The notes below the pieces were generated by a model. That model was not told the DNA's origin and made no database searches. It worked only from the letters and a program-made list of their open reading frames with translations. A program made the translations under genes and the position numbers. This document shows, piece after piece, positions 33,291 to 44,523 of a stretch of DNA of 64,000 nucleotides (positions within the stretch are counted from its first letter, which is position 1; each line of letters starts with the position of its first letter). Source of the DNA: Alitta virens (Eukaryota > Annelida > Polychaeta > Phyllodocida > Nereididae); the NCBI GenBank assembly GCA_932294295.1, contig OW028581.1:17404662-17468661 (forward strand), given 5' to 3'.

Positions 33291-33559
33291 TGATGATGAT
33301 ATTATTATTCAGGCGCAATTTACAAGTTAATTTTTTTATAAAAATGATTTGTGCCTTTGGGAGACTCCCCTAAGACAGTCATGTCACTTTTAGGAGCCAC
33401 CCAGTGGAGATTCCAGTCACACACTAATTTACATAATTTAATTTTGTTTTATTTCTTAAATTTTTTTTATGAGGAATTACCACACAAACAAAGCATTATA
33501 TTATATTATAAACAGGTTCATCTGTAACATGTATGCGGCATCAGTTCAACGTAGGTTGG

Positions 33560-33630
33560 ATACATTCACTATTGGCCCAATGTTGGCCCATCATCGGCAA
33601 TGTTGGCCCAGTGTTGGCCCAATAGGATAT
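33560..33630. repeat. GTTGGCCC-type short tandem repeat
   Basis: ATTGGCCCAATGTTGGCCCA is repeated imperfectly about four times. The same word appears near 8627-8690 and 34138-34155 (GGTTGGCCCCATGTTG). Confidence 0.6.
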
Positions 33631-33668
33631 GCCCTCAAGGAGCCAGTAAAGCATGTGTGTGTGCATGA

Positions 33669-33842
33669 TTAGGGCTTACGTCCTGTATTTCTGCACCTGA
33701 TGGGCTAATTAGGACAGGCAGAGACCATGGCAATGAGACGAAGGAGGAAACAGCCATCCAAATTAGGCTCGACCGGGGATTGAACCAGGGACCCCAGCGG
33801 TTGGAAGCCCAGAGCGCTACCTCTGAGCTAGGCCCCCGCCCT
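33669..33842 (-). mobile_element. tRNA-derived SINE (family S2), copy 1
   Basis: Minus strand: GGGGGCCTAGCTCAGAGGTA (near-canonical A-box) and CTGGTTCAATCCCCGGTCGA (near-canonical B-box). The body GGATGGCTGTTTCCTCC … GCAGAAATACAGGACGTAAG is shared with 44343-44523. Confidence 0.8.
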
Positions 33843-35306
33843 TGCCAGTAAAGCAATGATGCTGAATTCACTATTGCCTCTCAATTATGTATATCAATCA
33901 TTTGTTTTAGAGAATAATCACTTTATCAGGCCATAATCAGTTATAATGTCTTGAGAGTGGTTAATAGGATGGTATGATCACTTTACACGAGACTGCTTTT
34001 GAATGAAGTACAATTATTGAACAAGAATACCCCTGCTTTAATATCTATAATTTCTGCAAAAATGATTCATCATGAATAAGTAATCAATAAACATGTCAGA
34101 TATGTGTTCTAAATGGCCAGCTAGCGTTCAAAGTCAGCCCAAGGTTGGCCCCATGTTGATCCTGCTTGGGTGTTGCCCGACTGTTGTTGAGCAGATGTGT
34201 TATTTGTCTGGGACTCAGTGACCTTAGGAGTCTGGAGCTAAGATCTTGGTTTATGGGCTACATTGGTAATTAACCCCACTCTCTGTGTTAAACATGGTGC
34301 AACAAGTAATGCCTGTCTACCCTAATTAAACTCTTCATAGAATGTCATGGGAGTTGGATGGGTCGTTTAGTCCCAATGTTGGTCACCTAAGTACAAAATG
34401 TATGTGTTCTGATTCTGAGGAAATAAAAGAATGAAAAAAGTGTTCTGATTCTGAGAAAATAGAAGAATTAAAAAAGAAGATTGCTATGCCACTGCTGCTT
34501 TGTGTAAAATTAACATGGAATGCTATCATCATACAGTAGCTCTTGAATTGGGAGGGTGCAATGCCCTTGACTACACCCAATGGACTGGAGATAGCTACAT
34601 GAAAACAAGAGTGATCCCTTCACTAACAGGGACCTATGGCGGTGTCTTGTTTTGACTGCAGCTACAATGCAGTCCTGCCTTGCCCTACGGACGTGATAGC
34701 ATGTTGTGTGAATTTGTACGAGAGCAGAGATTGAATGACAGACTGGCTCTGCATGAGAACGACCGGCCTGACATCTATCGTCTGAAGTGAAGTTGCCCAC
34801 TTACCGGAGTTATTCATTTGAGAGAGCTGGGCACCATTGCCCACATCTCAAGCAGCCGAAGATTGATGGACTTTTTAAAGCTAAAAACAACATTAAAAAA
34901 ACGACGAGTGTATAATTTTATTGGGATACTTCTTGATAGACCTTTGTTGTTTGTGCTATTTGATCAAAACGTTTTTTACAAAAGCCTAGTCAAAATGGCC
35001 ACAGGTGTGCCTCTCCTAATTTGCCCAGGAATGCGACTGGCGTGTTTTCTCAAAGACAGCAAACAGTGCCATGGTCCCCTGGCCAGGAAAACACTCCTAT
35101 CTGATTTCTTGTGATTAATATGTGAAGAAACTTAAATTGCAAAGTATGCAGAATTGAGGACCACCTTGTGTTGTGTCTGGTCAGTCTTGAATGATTTTTC
35201 AAGAGGATCCACAGAATAAAAGAGAATTTGATTAAGACCCAAGTTTTGCACTGTAATACAATAGGCCAATATGTAGCCACCAGTCAAAACATCAGACCAG
35301 ACATGA
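33843..35306. other. Gene-free stretch
   Basis: AT-rich, with scattered short repeats such as the duplicated TGTTCTGATTCTGAG around 34404-34455. No gene is supported. Confidence 0.3.
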
Positions 35307-35342
35307 TTCTATTCTATTCTATTCTATTCTATTCTATTCTAT
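35307..35342. repeat. (TTCTA)7 microsatellite
   Basis: Seven uninterrupted pentanucleotide units. Confidence 0.95.
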
Positions 35343-36023
35343 AACGTCCAGTCAGTGATGATACAAAATTTGTCATTAATTTAACAAGTGAACTTGAATT
35401 TAAACTTTATACATTTATAAAATCATTAATCTTTCGTGCGATTAAAGTTAAAAAAATTATTGTTTTAGTTATGAAATGTTAATTGAAGCAATGTGGTAGA
35501 ATTGACAGTGGATGTTTCACTTGACTTTTAAATAAGCCAAATGAAACTGAATGAGGAGCAGTGAAGGGCTCTTGCAGATAGGAGTTCGCCTTTCATGGCA
35601 TTTTACATGTGTAAAGAGCACTGTTGAATTAGCTCAATTTAATGTGTTTGCTTAAAACAGCAGCCAAGTTTCCACATTTGTCCTGAGCAAATAGAGTAAG
35701 CGTATCTTATCAGCAATAAAAGTAATGATGGCTGTCGAGCTGGAGGTCTCTTGTTGTTTTGTGATCCTCAAATGAAGGTCTTAGACACGTTTCGAGTCAA
35801 AAGTATGAAAGAATTTCAAGAGTTTCAGAGGAAGGTTAGGAGTCAAGGTCATTTATGATGTCATTAGGGTGACTGCAGTGCCATTGAAGTCATTGAACTC
35901 CGCTGAAGTCACTTTGCTTTGTTGACATTCAGGCCACGTGGTCCTATATAGAGGAGTCTTATATTCGCCTATTATCGCTCAGTCAATACTTCAACTCTAT
36001 TGATTTCTATGGCACTGAGTCTG
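35343..36023. other. Gene-free stretch
   Basis: Nothing coding or structured was identified. Confidence 0.3.
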
Positions 36024-37505
36024 TTTTTCAGATGGTGTGTCTGTCTAAGAGCCTCTGTCTGTCTTTCCAAGTGTCCTTGGCCCCTTTTTGTCTGCTGGTC
36101 CTTCATTGTCTTCCAGACACAGACGATCGTCTGCGATTTCATGTTGGGCGGCGAATCTGATAGGCCGACATGTCTCATGCGCCTCCTAATGGAGATGGTG
36201 AATGGGTGAGACTTCTCGAGAACTTGTGTTAACGCTGCTTCTTGAACCCTACACTGTCAAATCATGAAAGAATATGGTATTTTTTGTGTGAATATGGTTC
36301 TACGGACATTATCAGCACCAGACATATGGTGGTTTCAAGTAGTAGCTATATCATAAAATTCACAATGTATTTCTGCCCAGCCGAGCCAGCCTGATGATAG
36401 CGGCACCTCATAATGAAATTATTTATTGTAGAACTGCATGCTAGTTAAGATGTGTTTTTTTTTCTTCTTATATTAGCTTCTGCACTTTCTCAAGAAGACT
36501 AATTCTATTACAACGAGAATATTTGGACAAACTTAACATTGTAGCGATAGGAAAAAATAAGTTGATTATACAATGGAATCATTAATTGGAAGTAAAAGTT
36601 GGAATGTTAGCGGTTTTAGAAAAAGTCCTTAATGCAAAAATTTGACAGAATATTTTGTGGTCATTAAATGGTCTGCATTAAAATATCTCTCCTCTTATCA
36701 ATTCAGTTTCAGTTTCAGTTTATTAATTGTAAAATATATATTACAAGCGAGATAGCAGGCTGGACGCCAGTATTGTGCCTCGCAAGTACACAAACTTATT
36801 AAGTTTACAAAGCAAAGTGCAGAAATCTGTCAAGATGTGCTGTAAGTCATGGGAATGGGATGTAATATTGAAGTTTTAAGATACATATACAGCCATCTTT
36901 TCAAGTGCTTTCCATATGTCACCAGATGCAGACCATAGTAATAGTATGAATGAATGAATGAATCTTTTTACTAACGTGTAGTATCATATACAGTTGAAGC
37001 CAACATTTAACTCAGACTCACATTTCTGACCTAATATTGCTCATGATGCCCACTTATATACCTAAGATAACTCCATCCACAGGAAGACTTTGAAATGAGA
37101 ATTAAGACAAAGAAATATTGACAATTGAAAGGCTTTGGAAGTTTTCCACTCAAACTTGTGATCATAAGCCAATAATGATTCTAAGCTCTTTCAGACTGTT
37201 TACATAAAGACAACCCTTGAATTTCATTAAAGCAATTACATCTAAGCCTTGTGTTGAAGCCATCTCATCTGCCTGTTTCTCTATGAACTCAACTTTTTAT
37301 CTAATGTAATATAAGTCAATGTTAGACTTAAAATTATGACACATTTTAAGTAACAATACATCAATTCTACACACATACATTATTGGCAATGATAGACCAG
37401 CTATTGTCAGTACGATTCTGGTATGAAGGACCAGCAGACAAAAAGGGGCCAAGGACACTTGGAAAGACAGACAGAGGCTCTTAGACAGACACACCATCTG
37501 AAAAA
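36024..37505. repeat. Perfect 83-bp inverted repeat with 1.3-kb spacer
   Basis: 36024-36106 (TTTTTCAGATGGTGTGTCTG … GGTCCTTCAT) is the exact reverse complement of 37423-37505. The spacer (36107-37422) is AT-rich and non-coding, with an (AATG)n run near 36946-36962. Perfect identity over 83 bases argues for a recent origin. Each arm encodes a short open frame MVCLSKSLCLSFQVSLAPFC that is not supported as a gene. Confidence 0.9.
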
Positions 37506-37795
37506 ACAATGTTTCTATATCTTGTACCACACATAAAATAATATATATTTATATCATTTATTCGCAAGATGATTGCAGGTTGTACAAGGAATTATTAAAT
37601 TCATTTAGTTATTTATATACAGGATAGAGTAATTATTTGACGAGAAATAAAATTAACATGTTGAAATTGCAGAAATGAGCATTTTTTGATATCGTCCATT
37701 GAGAAATGTTCTAAAATGTATTGACCCTCCAGACAGTTTGTCAGCTCTTTAATCGTTAATCTATCAGCCTATCAGTCATTCTAATAATAAGTATG

Positions 37796-38026
37796 CACTC
37801 TTAGAAATGATTGTCTGTTTTAGACGAATGTTTTTTGTTTAAAATCAGCGAAGATATTGTTTGTCCTTCGACAAAGATTGTACGTATCCAACAATGATGT
37901 TGGCAAGACTACACGTTCAATGTCTTAGGACAAACAATACTTGGCTGATTTTAAACAACATTTTAGATGACCACCAATGAAACAAATAAAAATTGTCTGA
38001 AACAGACAATTATTTCTCTAGGAGTG
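37796..38026. mobile_element. MITE with CACTCTTAGAAATGATTGTC ends
   Basis: CACTCTTAGAAATGATTGTC + TGTTTTAGAC at the left is matched inverted by GTCTGAAACAGACAATTATT + TCTCTAGGAGTG at the right. A second inner inverted pair, GTTTAAAATCAGC / GCTGATTTTAAAC, with flanking TTGTTTGTCC / GGACAAACAA, extends the fold. ~231 bp, non-coding. Confidence 0.75.
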
Positions 38027-38118
38027 TGGCAGCTACTATAGTAAATGTGTAACATAGGTGGACTCCTCATCTCTTTTCCATGTACCCTTGTTAGTGACAA
38101 AAATATGCCTTAGAGAGC

Positions 38119-38243
38119 ATCTATCTATCTGTCTGTCTGTCTTTCTTTCTTTCTATCTATCTGTCTGTCTGTCTGTCTGTCTAGCTGTCTAGCTGTCTAT
38201 CTGTCTAACTGTCTGTCCGTCTATCTATCTATCTTTCTATCTG

Positions 38244-38286
<43 letters not shown>

Positions 38287-38320
38287 GTCTATCTGTCTAT
38301 CTATCTATCTATCTATCTAG
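38119..38320. repeat. (CTAT/CTGT)n microsatellite
   Basis: About 200 bases of CTAT, CTGT and CTTT units. It is complementary in sense to the GATA array at 38868. Confidence 0.95.
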
Positions 38321-38867
38321 GAATGAGTGAGATTTCGCCTGAATTTCTTAAGCGTTTAAAAAGGCTATAAACAAGATCTACAGTAACTGCTTTCTCTGGC
38401 AAAGTGTGGCATGCAAATATGGCTACTCGGGCATGTCATCATTACATCTACCCTCTACGAAAATAAGCATCATAGGACGTCACATGAGTATCAATGAAAT
38501 ACATAACAGGGCCAATAACAGACGAATTAAGATTGACGTTCAGCACCGAATTGAAAATAACGGTCATCATGATTGGAGAATAGCTGATCTATGCTAATTA
38601 AATGACCAACACTTTTCGACTAATTCGACCTACTCAATCACTGAGATATTTGTAGACTAACTCCATCTGGCACCAACTGTCTTTTTATTGTCAATAAATG
38701 ACCTCAGGCTTCAATGAATTGCCTAATTAGTACTAAATTGAGTGATCTTTGTCTGCAGCAAATGGAGAGACTCATTCTGCTAAATATTTAACCTAAGCAC
38801 CGCTAAGCTAGGTTTTCAATCAGTTAATCAATCATTCAAGAAAAGCAGAAAGAAAGGCCGCAAAAAG

Positions 38868-38965
38868 AGATAGATATATAGTTAGATATATAGATAAATA
38901 GATAGATGGATAGATATATAGTTGATAGATAGATAGATAGATAGATAGATAGGAAGATAGGTAGG

Positions 38966-39016
<51 letters not shown>

Positions 39017-39069
39017 GTAGATAAATAGATAGATGGATAGATATATAGGTAGATAGATAGATAGATAGA
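38868..39069. repeat. (GATA)n microsatellite
   Basis: About 200 bases, mostly perfect GATA. With 38119-38320 it forms a long imperfect inverted repeat around a 547-base unique spacer. Confidence 0.95.
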
Positions 39070-39499
39070 AGTTGGTAGCTTGGTAGCTTGGTAGATGGTC
39101 AAGTACATTCTGAGCCATTCTATCTAAAAGTTTCTAACGAATAAAAAGCATCTTGGTTATTGAACTTCTTCTTCTTGCTATGAATAACATGTGAGTTTTG
39201 AAAGCTTCCAATTTCCCATCAATAAATGAAAATTGCTGGGGCCATTAAGAAACATTTGGCTGCCGAAGAACCATCTTTATTAGCATCTCATAATTGCTGT
39301 TTTTGAAAAGTCAGTTGTCAGAATGACGGGTTGCCAACTTTAATTTATTTGAAGAAATGTGGAAAAGTATCATTAAATGTTAATTTCTGAATTTATCGTT
39401 ATGCAGTTTCAGAGTGTGCTTTATGCCACAACAATGATGATGCATGCAGCCCACTTCACTATTTAGACCATATTTAAGGGCGATGTTTCACTGTACAGT
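39070..39499. other. Gene-free stretch
   Basis: Nothing beyond short repeats such as GTAGCTTGGTAGCTTGG at ~39074. Confidence 0.3.
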
Positions 39500-39788
39500 C
39501 AATAAATACTTTTCACGGAACAGCTCTGAATTCAGCAGGACATAAGTCTTTCCTCTCCTCTCATTACTCATTTTGCTTTTCAGACGCAGTAGGTAATAAC
39601 AAACTGATTCCATAAAGATAAAGTGTCAAATATACATTAAAATGCCCTAAAAATACTGCTGCTAGGATGCACTTTGCTTCAGCCAATCACAGCCAAGGGC
39701 GGGAACCTTTTCAGCCGATGGAATTGCAGTACTCCGTTTTAGCCACATGGTGGAAATACAGAGAACCCTCCGTGAAAATCCACTATTC
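39500..39788. mobile_element. MITE family M1, copy 3
   Basis: Starts CAATAAATACTTTTCACGG and ends GTGAAAATCCACTATT, with the same body as the copies at 16893 and 17914 but an internal deletion (the AATTTTCTC…GAAATAAC part is missing). The CCAATCAC, GGGCGGGAAC, CAGCCGAT block is retained at ~39684-39720. Confidence 0.8.
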
Positions 39789-40094
39789 CAGTAAAGATAA
39801 GTTAGTGAACATTTCAGTGGTCTTATTGAGATGGTCTTGCAATGGCGACAACTTGCGCCTTGAAGTACACCAGGTTTGGCCTTAAAATGAGTTATCAATG
39901 TGATGTTTAACGTCATCACGAAGTCATGTCTTTCACTGTTTGTATCTTGTTTGACAATGCATTGATACTGAAACAATTGACCACCTGGTCAGTTGCAGTG
40001 GGCAGTGGTCACTTTTTTTGACTCACAAAAAACAGAAGGATGTCTGCCAATTTAATAAGAAAACTTCACTGAGGCGTGAAACTGTATCAGTCGT

Positions 40095-40150
40095 TGCCAT
40101 GGCAGCACGTGCGCGTGCATCAAGCGGAACCGGAAGTGAATGATGTTTTC
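40095..40150. promoter_or_regulatory. Promoter-like CpG-rich patch (E-box, GCGCGTGC, ETS)
   Basis: Within 45 bases: GCCATGGC (40096), CACGTG (40106-40111), GCGCGTGC (40111-40118, NRF1-like half) and ACCGGAAGTG (40129-40138, a perfect ETS/GABP site). The combination is typical of animal housekeeping promoters and stands out from AT-rich surroundings. An ATGATG follows at 40141, but its frame closes after ~20 codons. No associated gene was found on either side. Confidence 0.45.
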
Positions 40151-41708
40151 CAGTCGTTGGCGTTTTATGAGAGAGTCGAGATTCCCTGACAGGAGAGTGG
40201 CTGATTAGATCAATCGGAACTGATTCTAATGTATCGGGAGATGTGGGGAGGGGCCCAATTTAGATGCAACGTTTCCCGCCAAATTTATGTGCCCCTTGCA
40301 ACATTGCTCCTTCCTCATTTTGTTCTTACGAACTTTTGGCAAAGCATCATGAATGAAGTTCTATTTTTCAGCCATAAAAGTTGTAAATCAGCCAGATTCC
40401 AATCGTCTGAAGGGACAGAAAAGCCGAAGAAAAATTGTAATAATCTGCATGCAATAAATATTTCAAAACTAAGAAATGACAGAATTTTTTTTAGATTTGA
40501 TAAGATAACTTTTAGGTAAAATAAGAAAACTTTTATATAGTTATTGAAAACTTTAGCTAGAATCTGATATTTCCTTTTAAGTACCCTACTTTGTGATTGG
40601 TGCCTTTAATATAATATGGATTGTCTTATCTTAACTGGCAGGCTCACACAGAGTAGAGAAATCAGTCCTAACTTGCAAATTTGTAGCACCTCATCTATTG
40701 AATGCCCTTTCGAATTCCTTCATTGATGGCGGACACTGGTCATTCTTGATATCTGAATCATGTCCTTCATGCAAATTGCATGTCAAATCATGTTAATTTA
40801 CATTCATATCCTGAGTGACAGCATGACAATTCTGGAAATATTGAATACAAATGAGAACAATTGGTCACAGCCCTGCATTTTGCATGTGTGGTCTAGTGCT
40901 GTCTATTGATCAATTACTTTTGTCTGACAATCATTTAAAAACCCCAGAGAGGGTGAAACAGGCCACGCCCTCCCCACCCACCCCCTCTGTTCCATGCACA
41001 GGGGATACCCAAGAGGGTGACCTTGAAAATGACCTTGTATGTCACAATGACCTTGTGTAAGGTCATTCAGTGCAATGTGCTATTTGCATTCCTTTTCTTT
41101 TAATTTAGCGATGACTTAGATGTTTTAGGACTGATAATCTATCCAATTTGCTTGATAGTCAATGGTGGAAGATAGCTAGTAAAGCAGCATCTACTAAATC
41201 GAATCAATTCCGCATTATCTGATGGTCAATTATCTTTCTGTGATCTTTCTCAGTGTCTATTGAATTGGTCTAGATACTCTGGAACTTTTCTCTATCAATA
41301 TTGATCCATGCAACTTTGAAAGTAAAAGATACTCATTTTTAACCAACAACATATACTTGCTTATCATCTAATAATCCCCAAGGTCAGAGATCAACTGTCG
41401 TTTTTATTCTTCCTTTTAGCCATTATAGTGAGTTCGTATTGATTAAATCCTACTTCTGGACAAAAACTAAGCCATATATTGAAGTTGGGACATAGGGTGG
41501 ATTCTTTTGACCTGAAGGATTGATATTGTTGATGGATCGGTTGCTATGGTGACAGAGTATGTATCATCTGTGATGCTGTGTGTGATTTCTGTCCCCCCAG
41601 TCTCCCCCTTTCAACTTTCTTGCTGACTTTTGACTTTCTGATTCAAATCTTCCACAACTTTTTGCCCATAACAAAGTCAGGATATGACAAAATATGAATG
41701 TAGCCATT
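40151..41708. other. Gene-free stretch
   Basis: No exon is supported. Near 41015-41066 TGACCTTG occurs several times (GGTGACCTTG, AATGACCTTG twice, AAGGTCATT), another half-site cluster. Confidence 0.3.
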
Positions 41709-41726
41709 CAGATAGACAGATAGATC

Positions 41727-41759
<33 letters not shown>

Positions 41760-41978
41760 CTAGACAGACAGACAGACAGCTAGACAGACAGACACCCAGC
41801 CAGCTAGACAGACAGACAGACAGAAAGATAGATAGATAGATAGATAGACAGATAGACAGATATATAGATAGATAGATAGATATATACTGACTCACTGGGT
41901 GACTGCCTGACTGCCTGCCTGACTGCCTGACTGTCTAACTGACTAACGTGCTGACTGACTGACTGACTGACTGACTAT
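41709..41978. repeat. (GACA)n / (GATA)n / (CTGA)n compound microsatellite
   Basis: GACA/GATA units to ~41885, then CTGACTGC and CTGA units to 41978. Confidence 0.95.
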
Positions 41979-44342
41979 TGGTTTTCATATTGATCAACCT
42001 TATACAGTCCTGTTCAATTGTTGAATATGGATGATCGATGAAAATTTGTAATTTGATGTTCATAGAATTCTTTTAAATATGCCAAAATGTGTAAGTGCAC
42101 GGATTAAAAAAAAAGAAAAAGAAAACATAACACACTGAATGAACTTGTAAACAGTGCATAATTTATTGTTGGAGTGAACTGCGTTTCAATTTAAGTTGGC
42201 AGGACCTTTTGTGCTCCAACTGAGAGAGAGGGAGTTTTATTTTTCTGCAATAAAGGTTTCGTCTGAAGGGCAGGGCTTTCCATGAGTTCTGTGCTTTTGC
42301 TTGAAGAGGCAAAAATGTTTCTTATAGAAAAGAAGAGGCGTCTCCCAGGCTGTACCTATGACAGGGTTCCATTGTGTTAAATTCTCAGGCCTAAAAACAC
42401 AAGTCAGTCCATTATTCTGCCATTAAGAATACATCGGTATTCCGATTGTTATCTCACAGCCACATACTTTTCTTAAAACTGACTTTTTGCATGCTTTAAT
42501 GTTTTTACCAAAGCATGAACTGAGTCGGTCTTTCTTGATCCGTTTTGAAACATCAGACTGATTTCAATTAAGATGGCCTGGTGTGATTTTTGTAGAGACA
42601 CATTTTAACCAGTGCATGGTTTATTTCACTATACATGGGCTTTAGGCTGTTTGTTGTTTTGGCTTGAGACCCTCCAGAGCACTATATCCCTGTTTTGGAC
42701 CTTTTCAAAGTCTAAGATCTCAACTCTGTCAAGTGCTTTTGGCTTCTCGAGTGCCCCAACAATCCCTGACTTACTGCTCTGAGTGATGCTCTTATATGTT
42801 TTGTGGTCCCACACAATCTTCGCTGTTATTGGAATAGTTTAAGAAGACACAAGACTAGACACGAACAGCTACAAAGAATGGAATAGGAGGGGCTGTGAGA
42901 CACTTGATAAATGCCATGGGCTGCTCTCCACTATTTTGCAATTAATGCCAACAATTTAAGAGACTTTCAGGCTGCAAATCAAGACAAAACAAGTATGAGA
43001 CATGCATGCTTAATGAGAGTAAAGGGAAAAATTAACATCAATTACATCTATTAAGTAATAAAAAGACACTGTTGACTTTAATGTGCTCTTTATGAAGAAC
43101 TATCATACATTAAAAGAAATTTTTTTTTTAACTTAATCAGACCATTATTACACGCATAAACTATACAGTACCAAAGATTCAGTTCCATGTTAGCCCAAAG
43201 TCTAGAATACCCACCGCCATCTTTTATTGTTCAAAATTGCATGAAATGTAAGTTTTTTATCATGTCTATTCACTCATTCACTCATTCATTCAGTCATTCG
43301 AGGCCATCTTTATATGGTCAACAGTTTTTTGAAACTTCCCAGTTCTTTAACTTCACAGGAATATTCTTAAGACCAGAACTTGTTTGTGCCTTTTTAACCC
43401 AGATCCACGTTCTTGTGTATTATTCCCCTGATATTAGAAACCCCCACATGAAACCATGGCAACAGAATAGGAGTTAGATGACGAAATATTTGTATCTACA
43501 GCTGTTGGTTTGCATGGTAACAAGGTCCAACTAAAACATACACTAATGTTTATCCAATGGGATTAAAGGTCCTTCCTTATGGTAGGACCTTTGGGTGAGG
43601 ACCTTGCCATGGCTGTGTCCTCACAGTACTAATATCACAATTGACCTTTTGCATTATCATGTATTGAAGCAATTGTATTGTATTATTGTGTGTCCTTATC
43701 AAATGTCATGTGTTCACCCTAATCATTATGCTCTTAGAATATGCCATCTATGTGACATATTCGGATGACATGACCTTTACTGTGTGTCACATGATTCTGT
43801 GACCTTTGTCTTGCTCAAGGGCATCTCAAGGTCAAATCTGGACCACCGCAGAGGTCATGTTGGTTCCATTGACTATTGCAGTGGTATTGCGTGTAAATAT
43901 CAGGCAGAATGTCCCAGCTTCTACTTCTGTTGTGGCCAGAATTTCTGTTTGTTTTCACGACTGTCCACTCTGTTTGTCCACTGTAATAACGCGTTTGAGG
44001 AATGTCCGAACTTGGCCTATTTCAAAATTGAGATTTGGGATATCAAACTTAACAAAAAGCCAAAAACGCATCACTAAATTAAGATGCTGCGAATAACATA
44101 AAGTTAGTGAATTAGTAGATACACATACAGATAATTTATTGGTCATATTGCAACAGGCAAGATAAAATTCAGGTGACTTGTCAAGTAAGCAAGGAAGCAA
44201 TTAAGTTAATGATTAAACAGGCAAGTGAAGTCAGTGAGTTAATAAATAGGTAATTGAGTGTAGAACCATGGAGACAAGAGTATAGACTATATTTCTCTCT
44301 AAGGTAGAACAAGAAATTATGGCCTTACTTGAGATGGTGGGT
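41979..44342. other. Gene-free stretch
   Basis: Overlapping open frames at 43784-44096 have no recognisable domain. A (TCAT)n-like run lies at ~43266-43296. Half-site words CTGTGACCTTTG, CAAGGTCAAA and AGAGGTCATG lie at 43797-43860. Confidence 0.35.
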
Positions 44343-44523
44343 GGATTAGGGCTTTACGTCCTGTATTTCTGCACCCTGATGGACTAATTATAGCACAGGT
44401 AGGGACCATGGCAATGAGATGGATGAAACAGCCATCCAAAAATAGGCTCGACTGGGAACTGAACCCGGGACCCAGTGGTTGGCAGCCCAGCGACGTACCA
44501 CTGATCTAGGCCCCCACTCCGCC
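44343..44523 (-). mobile_element. tRNA-derived SINE (family S2), copy 2
   Basis: Same structure as 33669-33842. Minus strand: GGGGGCCTAGATCAGTGGTA and CCCGGGTTCAGTTCCCAGTC, followed by GGATGGCTGTTTCATCC and GCAGAAATACAGGACGTAAA. Confidence 0.8.

Noticed and set aside
33777..33838. Possible tRNA gene on the - strand
   Set aside because: The A and B boxes are good, but the acceptor stem does not pair and the sequence continues into a body shared with 44343-44523; it is a SINE head.
38836..39118. SIYLSIYL repeat peptides
   Set aside because: Translation of the GATA microsatellite; the same applies to frames at 41677-41895, 53416-53869 and 60658-60907.
43784..44096. Two overlapping + strand frames, one Cys-rich
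   Set aside because: The overlapping frames are equally open. The cysteine pattern fits no family I know and there is no splice support.
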